Below the pieces are notes generated by a model. The model had not been told where the DNA came from, ran no database searches, and was given only the letters and a program-made list of their open reading frames with translations. A stretch of 64,000 nt of DNA from Dendrophyllia cribrosa (lineage: Eukaryota; Cnidaria; Anthozoa; Scleractinia; Dendrophylliidae): positions 18,995,927 to 19,059,926 of the forward strand of contig JAJLRJ010000011.1 of assembly GCA_024195265.1 (NCBI GenBank), read 5' to 3'. Position numbers and translations under genes: made by a program. Below, in pieces: positions 21,059 to 31,200 of the stretch; positions within the stretch are counted from its first letter, which is position 1, and each line of letters starts with the position of its first letter.

Positions 21059-24000
21059 GTAAGTAAAAATTCAAACCAGAAGAAAGTTGACACTTTCATC
21101 AGATACTTAAGCCTGATTTTCACAGCGACATATAAGCATAAGCGGAATCATAGCAGTGCTTTAATATGTCCAGTGATGAATGGGGACGACACAAGCTGGC
21201 ATAAGATGATAAGCACAAGCATACGCATCATAAGAATCAATCTTACGTCTATTTCACTTTCACTTGACGTAAATTATTATGCTTCCGCTTATGCTTATCA
21301 GTGCTACTGGTTTGTCGCTAGTGAAACTGAACCAGGCTTTAAACGTTTGCTTTAAAAGTCCACCGTCATCACATAACACCAGCTTAGGGTCGGCGCAATC
21401 TGTTGTACCGCCGGGTCAGCAAGAATTAATGTGCAAATGCTGCTTTGCTATTATGCAGCAGTTCAGTTTGTCAACATGGAGACGAACGGGAGAAAGATTC
21501 ACTCTCGCGGAGTAAGCGGCGATATCACTCAAACTCCATAGTATTAGCTCATATTCATTTCATGGGTGGTAAAATGTAAACCTTTCGTCCACGAGTTGCA
21601 ACTTGTTGAAAGGAATAGCGGCCTGTCTCTATTTTCCTTCATGAATGTCCTATTTCAACATTTAGCATGGCATGATATACTGTTTAACATCTATTGAGGA
21701 GCAGTCGCAATATCAGTGGATCAACAATTGTTGAACGGTACATCTTAGGCTTGACAACTCTGAAAACGACAAACGCAACTTAATATGAAAAATATATTAC
21801 AGCGAAATATATTTTAAATATGAATATATGAAAATCATATATGTGAACATGAGTGAAATTTGATCCTTGCAGTGTGCTATCAACTGCAGTCGCAGTCAAA
21901 AAAGCAACCTGAAAAAAATTAAAATTCAGGCTTGAACGGGATTCATATTCACAGTTACATTAATCCTTGAAGTTATTCTAATATACCAACGTTTCTATCA
22001 TTTTTTTTTATTTTTCTTAAAATGTATTATATTTTAGCCTAATATTTCCGCGGTTGGAATGGTTGTCATTAGATACATCCACAATAAACTGACAGTTGAA
22101 AATTTCTCTTTTCGTGTTAAACTCGATATCTTGCTCTTTCGCTGGGCTCACTCGCGAGATATCGAGTTGAATACTCGATCGAAGAGAAATTTTATATCTC
22201 CACGCACCCATGCATTACAGTCAAATCCCGGAATTAAATCGCTCTCCATTTTTACTTTAAGGCCGGCACACACTAGGGGACATGTTGCGGGGACATGAAG
22301 CAGGGACAAGCCCCTTCGTGTGCACAGCATACTGGCGTATGTTGCAGGGACAGTACGCAAGCTGGTGCACACAAAGCGGATTGAGGTATAAAAATCACAG
22401 AAATCACTAAGGGCGCCTTGGAACTAGTATACGAGCAAAGAAAGATGGCGGACTCTATGATTAGGAAAAAGAAACTTCTAATACTGTCAATGATATTACT
22501 AGATGAATAAATGTGTAATTATGTTGACCGAAAACGATGGATACGCAAGTGGCTGAAAAAAAGAGAAGAAAAAGGAGCCTACAACACCTATTTTGTAGCG
22601 GGGACAGTTTGCAAGAGCAGTGCACACGATGCGACATCGAAATGGGGGTCATTTTGTCCCCGCTTCATGACGCACGAATTCAAACCAGCTGAATGGGCCT
22701 TTATCACGCCCCGCCATTTTGTATAAAAACAAAAGATTTGCCCCCCAAGCCTCGCAGTGAAAAAGTTGAGAACGAGGTTAAGTAGGGGAAAACAAAGCAT
22801 TTTATTCTCCTGAGAATCAACATGGCCGCCGCGATAAAGGCCCATTTCGTGCAACATGTTGCGGGGACAAAATTGTGTCCCCGCAACAGAACGTTTTCGC
22901 AAAAACAGGGATGTCACACGAGAAAAACTGTCGCTGCAACATGTCCCCGCTACATGTCCTCGCAACATGTCCCCTAGTGTGTGCTGGCCTTTAAACTTGA
23001 CCTCTTTTAAGCGGTCGCCTCTATTAAGCGGTCAGTTGGCTATTTCCCGAGGGTGACCGCTTAATAGAGGTTTGATTGTATCTTTTGTTTTCATTGGTCG
23101 CCATAATTATGATTGACGGCAGTGTAAAACGCGTTTGAGAGTTTGATGGTGCGCATGTTATTGAAAGGCGCAGTCAGTTGCTAACATCTTAACCAAAAGG
23201 CTATAAAGTGTCTTGTTTTTCTTGACTTTCCAACTACATGTAAGATGTAATTTTTTAAAAATTAATTATGTCCATTTTCGTTAGAAAACATGTTTAATCT
23301 GGATAAAATGTTCTCCACAGATGACGATTCTCCTAAATTTACATTTTCGAAAAGTGGAGAGTCTGATGTTGTTGATCATCTACTGAAAGCCGTAAACAAG
23401 GATCATGAATGGGATGTTCACCTCAAAGAGTTCCCAAATGATGATAGCGATAACATTGACTCTCAGTTGGAGAGAGGCACTTACACAAACAACGTTTTAA
23501 ACTCCTACCATTCAGAAGATAAAGAAGGACAAGGTGTAACACATTTTCCAGACAATGTTAAGCAGAGTGAATCTAAAGATCATCAGCGGACAGTTGTTGG
23601 CCGTTTAACATCATCCTCCCTCGAGAAACGAAATGAAGGTGGCGATACGCAAGCTGTTCGGCTGGTGAAGCCACCCGCAAATACTTCTGAATTTCTTGGA
23701 AATAGTTATCGTTCTGTGTCTTTAAATACACATTCACAATCGAAAGAAAAAAAGGGTTTCGAGCCAGAAAATAGTACCATACATCTGATCAAAAACAGTT
23801 CTGTAACAAATAAAAGAAACAAATTGCCTACGCCCGGAATTCAATTGAAATCGTCGATGAATATAACAGAACCAGAAAACGCCATTCCATCAAACGCGAA
23901 AGGTGCCTTAAATGCGGCAGTAACGGAATCTGGCATCGACAAACAAAGCACTGTATATGTAGCACAAAACAAGTCTACAACGATAGCATTTATGACTCAA

Positions 24001-25178
24001 GAGATTATAGATAGTATAGCAGCAAACATCAAGGTCCGATTTGAGGTCTTAGAAGGTTTTAAAACTGCAGTCATCACTCTAACAAATAACGGTTCAGCAC
24101 CAATTGAAAGACGCCTGTGGTCCATGTATGTCTGTATAACAACAGGAATGGAACTTGAGCATCTTGTACACAAAACAGAAGGGCACATATTACCTCAAGC
24201 AACATCCATAAAACTCACACATTTGAACGGATGCTCGTATAAGGTAGAGCCTACAAAAAATTTCAAAGCCATCCAGCAAGGGAAATCGCTGGAATTTATG
24301 GTCCACATCGGACCAACCATGGCCAAAAGTGACCTTGGCCCAAGATGGTACATTGCAGCAGAAGGTTTTGAACCAAGGACCATATCCAACACTGCCAGTG
24401 AAGCCCTTGACTTTGTATTTTTTCCAAACAGAAAGAAATCCTGGGACAGCTTTGCAAATAAGGACGTGGTTGACCTGGGGAATGCTCCACTTCTAGTGAT
24501 CCCGACTCCTTCGCAGATTATTGGATTGAACGCAACCAGGAAACTGTCCATTGATGAAAACTGGATTGTACTTGGGGAACCAGGATTAGAGGATGAGGCT
24601 AGCTTCTTAGCAGGTAAAGGGATCGAGTTTAAGTAACGCTCCACATAAGAACTACAGTAAACTTCATTGTTCTGCGGCATTGCCTCTTTCTCACATAGAA
24701 TGTCTTTGATTTCAAGAATAGGAGAGGAGCAGGTTTATAATTATATTTCAGTATAAAAATAAAGAATATCCATTTGCGTCGGATAAATTTTAGGAAATGT
24801 TCGTGCTTAACCAATCAAAATAGCAGAAGACAATAGCTAATAATTTTGCTTCTTTGACGAAGTTCCTCAAATACAATTTCTTTAAAATTTTTCATGTTTT
24901 GCGATTGGGTCTTAAATTACATAAAACCGTTAAAAAATCAAACAAAATGCACCTTGAAACCTAACTTTTTAGCGGTCTTTGAGTCTAGGCCAATGAGATC
25001 ACTAGTTGTAACAATGAAAAAAGTTGACATTCTATCGTGCATTGCCGTTAGCACTTTCCTTCTTATGCGGATCATTACTTAAAAAGAAACTGTGGCACTA
25101 CCCTAAACGTTCTATAAAGCCCCCCCGGGGGGGGGGGCTTATTTATTTTCAGGCTTTCTAGAGGGTGGGCTTAATAGA

Positions 25179-25213
<35 letters not shown>

Positions 25214-28200
25214 GGGCGGGTTATTAAAACACTCCAAGAATTACAAAAATCAGAACTTGATAAGAAAGTATTGAAACTGTCCCATATGAAATTGGAAGTT
25301 GAAAATGTCGAGATCAAGAATATAATGCGATTCTAGCCCAACCTGAGTGGCTGTGTCTTCCGTGGTTTTGTGGGGGGTGGGGGTGGGGGTGGGGGCTTAA
25401 CAGAGAGGAGAGGTTCATTGAAATCTTGAAGTTCAAGAGGGGGTGGAGGGGGTGGGGGAGGGGGCTTATTGGAGAGCGGGGTTAAGAGAGAGAGGGGCTT
25501 TATAGACGGTTACCGTACTTCGGAGGTAAGTGAAAAACTACAATTTGGAATCGATTGAGTTGATAAAACAAATTGGTTACTGTAAAGGGATTAAAAGCTG
25601 ATCACGGTGCGAGAGTTAGCACTTCATCTCAGAGCAAATAAAGGGAGTGTAGGTTGTGTGTTGTTTATATAATCGAAGAGGAAGCCATGCAATTGAAAGC
25701 AACCCTGTATAATGGGGTGTGACAGTACCTGTTTGAAACATGGGACAGAAATCGGTACTCTTGCTTCCCAATGAATCAACGAACGCAATCCTCTTTCAAC
25801 AAATTTATTTATTTTACGTTGCAACGTTTCCACTATGGACTACTGCCGAGTACAATGATACATCAGGGCACCCAATGTGTGCAGAAGCAATGAGGTTTTT
25901 ATCTCAATGAATACTAAATAATTTTAATCAAAGTATATTAGCTAATAAAAAGTAAACTGAATAAAACAAATTCTCGTTGAATAAAAAGGAGGCGCTCGTT
26001 GGTGCCTTTATGTAGTGTTGGCGCCTCATTCTATCGAGGTGATGTTACACGGAACGATTCGCAACGACAATTTTTAGCGCAACATGGGTGCACGGACGAT
26101 TTTCTTCGCAATCTTTTCGTTTCGAGTTTTTTAATTCAGCTTCAAGAAACTTGCAACACAAAAACACGAATTTTGCTCAAGTTGTTTCGTGTAACATACC
26201 TGTCGTTAATTTTGTTGCGCTAAAAATCGTCGTTGCGAATCGTGCCGTGTAACATCACCTTAAAGGGACACTGTCCCACGGAAATAGCAAAATTTCGCTG
26301 AGCTTATTTCCACGCACGTTATATCGCCAAATGCCACCAAATATACAACTTGGTTGGATAAAAAGATTCTATAGAGCAAAATAAAAGTAGTAGTTTGGAG
26401 ATAAAGTACAGGATTACAAGGATTGAAGTGGATTACAGTTCATGAAATTTGATTTATTGACAGGCGGTCAAGAAATCAAACTTGTCATTCTTGTGAAATT
26501 TGGACTTTTGTAACCGTTATTTTGTCTGTTTAGTTCTATTCTTTTGGTGATGGTTTCTTTCAATTTCAAGATATAAAGTAAGCTTAAAGCAAGCTCCTGG
26601 CCTAATCTTGAAAACACGATTTTTCAGCAGGGACAGTGTCCCTTTAAGGCCATGGATCATGTCGATGATATCGATGTAAAAAACAAATGTATGCTTTTAC
26701 AAAAACCACTGAACAGTGTCCCACTTGTTTTTCTCCTCTCCTCAACAATTTCTTTGAAGGAAAAATAAAACTCTCAGATGTAAGACGACTCCAATTATTT
26801 TGCCAATTTTTTTTCTAAAATCGGCTTTAATTTATATAAAACACTCGCTTATGCGAATGAATACAGTAGTTTCCAGTATTTCTCGATTGTAATACATACC
26901 GCAGACACGGGCAACCGAGCGATCGCAATAAGCGAGACGTCATAATAACGTCATCACACTGTTTTTAATTAGCAGATTGTCTTTGAACTACCATGGTATT
27001 GGGTCAGCATAGGGATAAACAATAGCCGTCTGATTACGGGACGGACCATTATTTTTTTGACAGGGGGGGGGGGAAGGGTGGAAAATTTTGAAATAAATTG
27101 TTTGCAGAGGCTATAAACACTGAAATAAATTGTATGCAAGCAAAAAATAATGAAAACATTGTTTGCTGAAAGTATGGCAGTTGGACGGAGACACACCAAA
27201 AAAAAGTTGTTTGCAGCAGGTGCCGCATATAAAAAAAATGTTTGCATGTGAAAATTTTCCAACCCCCCCCCCCCCCCCCCCCCGTCAAAAAAATAATGGT
27301 CCGTCCCTAAGTAATCTATAACTAAACTTGTTTCTTCCAGGTAATCTTAACATACAGAAATATATTTCTCAATCTACGAGCAACAAAGTTATTAAGCTGA
27401 CACTTGGCAAGGTACCCATACAACAAGCTCATGACTCCTCTGAAGAGTCATACCATCTCGAAGTGAATACCTTTCACCTGTCAATCAATATAACGGGTAC
27501 AGGAAATGCAGGGGTGTTCTATGGTGTCCAGACTCTTCTCGCTCTCATGAACAACAAAGGCGAGGTTCCTCAGGTGTCAATCAAAGACTCTCCTCGTTTC
27601 TCGTACCGAGGGTTGATGGTTGACGTTGCTCGTAATTTTCGACCCAAACATGAAATATTAAAACTTCTGGACGTCATGGCGATGTACAAGATGAACAAAC
27701 TTCATTTTCATCTCACGGATAATGAAGGGTGGAGACTGGAAATACCAGGGATCAAGGATTTGACTTCGGTAAGAAACAGGCAGTTTCATGTGCTTTTATT
27801 ACTTGAATTGGGACAATGATGTAATAGTATTAGTGTTATCATTAAGGACCATTCAGCGCCCCCCCCCCCCCCCCCCCCCACACAATAATTAAATAAATTA
27901 ATTAAATTAACATAACATATCTCTCTAATCGTTGTTATTCGTCCTAATTCCTTTTCCATTGTTGGTCTCGCCTTTTTAAGTTTATAAGCATTTTAAAATG
28001 TTAAAATCTTGGTTCCTCGTTCGATAGGGGTAGCTTACAATTGTTTCACCGTGTAATTTAAGGTTGGGTCCAGAAGATGTCACGATTTACAAGAAAAAAC
28101 CTGCATCTTGTCTCAACTCGGCTCAGGCCCCGACACCAGCACCGCAGGGACTGGGTACTACTCTACTGAAGACTACAGGGAAATATTACGTCACGCAAAC

Positions 28201-31200
28201 GAACGTCACATTCAAGTGATTCCAGAGTTCGACTTTCCAGGCCACAGTCACGCAGCTATTAAAAGCATGATAGCTCGCCATGATAGATTGGTTAAACAAG
28301 GAAAGGAGAATGAAGCTAAGGAGTTTTTAATTAGTGACTTCAAAGATGAATCACGGTATCTATCAGTGCAATTATTCACAGACGAGACCGCCAATTCCTG
28401 TTTGTTTTCGACATACAGGTTTATAGAGCAGGTTTTGAGAGAGCTGGCAAACTTGCATCACGATATTCAACCGCTGACCATTTATCACTTTGGAGGAGAC
28501 GAGGTTCCCGGTGGAGCTTGGAAAAAATCCCCAGCGTGTGATAAGCTTGCCGAGGAATTAAACTTTACATCTGACAGCATTCATATGCACAAAAAACTGA
28601 AAGAATACTTCTTAAAGCGAATATCTAATTTGACGGCAAAAATGAACATGGCTTTGGCAGGCTGGGGAGACTTTTTGTTCGATAAGAGCACGCGCACACT
28701 CCTCCCAAGGGAGTTTTTTCCAAATAAGGAAGTGTATTCGTTTTCATGGAGTACGACTGGTGTGGCAAAAAGTCTTCGGGAAGTTTCGTTAACGGCTAAT
28801 CATGGATATAAGGTGGATATGGTTTTTCAATTATTTACATATTTTTAATGCAGTCGAGTTTCCTTAGCTCTAAACTCCTCTCTCAAATGTAGTTCCAGCA
28901 AAAAACTTTTTAAGCTGTCTTCTATTGCACTTTACTTATAACATACTTCTTTCTTTTTTGTACATGGCTCTTCATGAGTTGTTCTTCACCACGTTATTGT
29001 TCGCCTTTCTCTTGCTGTTGTGCTCAGCGCATTTAAACTCAAACTTTGCCTGGCGTACTTGTTCGTCATAAGGGCCCCTTATGACGGTGTGTCCCATCTA
29101 TCTTCGAATTTACCTCCTGGTTCTCTTTACAATTCTCGTCCATTGCTTCTTGATTAAGCTTTCTTGCAAAGCCGGGTCTTTGCTCTTCGCCCTGTCTTGG
29201 CAGCGCATGACTCAATTGCAAATTAAAATTATGAAAATGTGGTTTTATTTTTAGTTATGGTACCTCTTACAGGTAAAATTGAATTGAAGAATAAATTAAT
29301 CATAAAACGACATACGTTTTAACTGCAGGTTGTGTTATCAAACCCAGACTACATCTACCTTGACCATCCGTACGAACCTCACTCTGAGGAGCGCGGAAAG
29401 TACTGGGCTACACGTTACACGAACACTCGGAAAATCTTCGGTTTTATGCCCGACGATCTCTACAAAAACATTGGCGACGACAAGTTAAACTGCACTGGTT
29501 CGAATAACTGCAGCAAAGAACAGGAAAACGTTGTGGGTAAGAACTTGCACATTGTAAACCGTTTTATGCGAGTCCGAATTTAAACGTTTTGTTCAAAAGC
29601 AGTCAACTGTTGACCATTTTTCCAACTCAAAAACGTCAACAACACATCTTGAAACAGTGGCAAACTCGTATATTGTCAAACTCATAAATGTTGAGCCACG
29701 TAGCACTGGTGATAAAAACAAGGAATCAGAGAATTAACTCTGTGTGTAAATTATAGTGCTAAGGTCAACCCATAAATTTCCCTGTACTGAGCGTTAGCCC
29801 TAGTAAGGAAATGAGGGACCACACGAGGGAAAGAAAAAAATCTTTGACCTCGGTGGGATTCGGACCCACAACCACTTTCGGATTAGATCTTCCGTCGCTC
29901 TATCGCGGCTTGAGCCACGAGGCCGTGCGGGAGCAGATCGTGGCCTTCGTGGCAATGAGAATCACCAGTGTTTGTATCACTAGTGCTACGTGGCTCAACA
30001 TTTATTTGTACTCTTCACATTCTCATTGCCACGAATTGTCACCTTATAATACCCACGATCTGCTCCCGTACGGCCTCGTGGCTCAAGCGGCAGAGCTACG
30101 GAAGATCTAATCCGGAGGTCGTGGGTTCGAATCCCACCGAGGTCAAAGTTTTTTTTTTCCTTCGTGTGGTCCCTTATTTCCTTACTAGGGATAACGCTCA
30201 GTACAGGGAAATTTATGGGTTGACCTTAGCACTATAATTTACACACAGAGTTAATTCTCTGATTCCTTGTTATCGTCAAACTCAGGTTGGAATTCCGGCG
30301 AACGCGAGATCAACAGTTAGCAAATTTAAACTTTTAAGCGACAAATAAAAGTTGTTTCTTTAAATTCTAATCAACTTTAAGCTAACCTTTTTGAGTTAAC
30401 AAACTCGGATTTGACGTGTAAACGTTTGTCAAACACACGTTGTTCATTCACACGAGTATGCCAACTTTGTGAAGTTTATTAACACGAGTATACCAATTTC
30501 TAAACGTTAAGCTGTGAAGGTGGCTTTGGTTTACTTTGTCGTGTTTGTCTTTAGGTGTTGAGTCGGCGATCTGGAGCGAGACATTAAGAACCGCTGAACA
30601 TATGTACAGCATGCTTTTCCCTCGTCTTCTTGCCTTGGCAGAACGCGCGTGGCACAAAGCAACATGGGAGGAGATCAGTGACAACACGGCGCGAAAACGC
30701 GAGAGGGCTGGTGACTGGGAGAGGTTTTCAAACACGCTTGGCTACAGGGAACTGAGTCGACTGGATAAGATGGGTGTGCCATACCGTGTACCCCCACCGG
30801 CAGCAAGGTAAATAACACATTGTGGTCCTTCTTTCACCGCAGCCGATTGAGTGATAGAACGGAGCTTCATGTTAATGCTTTCTTCTCGGAGTCAAAACAG
30901 ATTTTGAGCGATCAAGATAAAATGGTTGCTTGTTTTGCGAGGTCCGCAATTGTTTGCTAACATGCCAGGTATGCAGGAAGTTCCAAGCCGTGCCATGTAC
31001 CACTACAGGTTAATAAAATATTACAAGATTAATACATTATTGTTGTAGTGAAAAATGTAGCCTTGTAGTGAACTTGATAAATGAAAAAAAGCTCTAAAAT
31101 ATTGTAATTGTCCCATTGTCCTGCGATGCACAAAGTCTTTCCAGATCTGTTTGTATGTTTATAATTTATTGAATATCACGATGTCTTCCCAACATAACCA

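Noticed and set aside
30072..30145. Functional tRNA gene
   Set aside because: The anticodon arm is imperfect, the sequence occurs in mirrored copy within a palindromic repeat, and it lies inside an intron; a tRNA-derived repeat is more likely.
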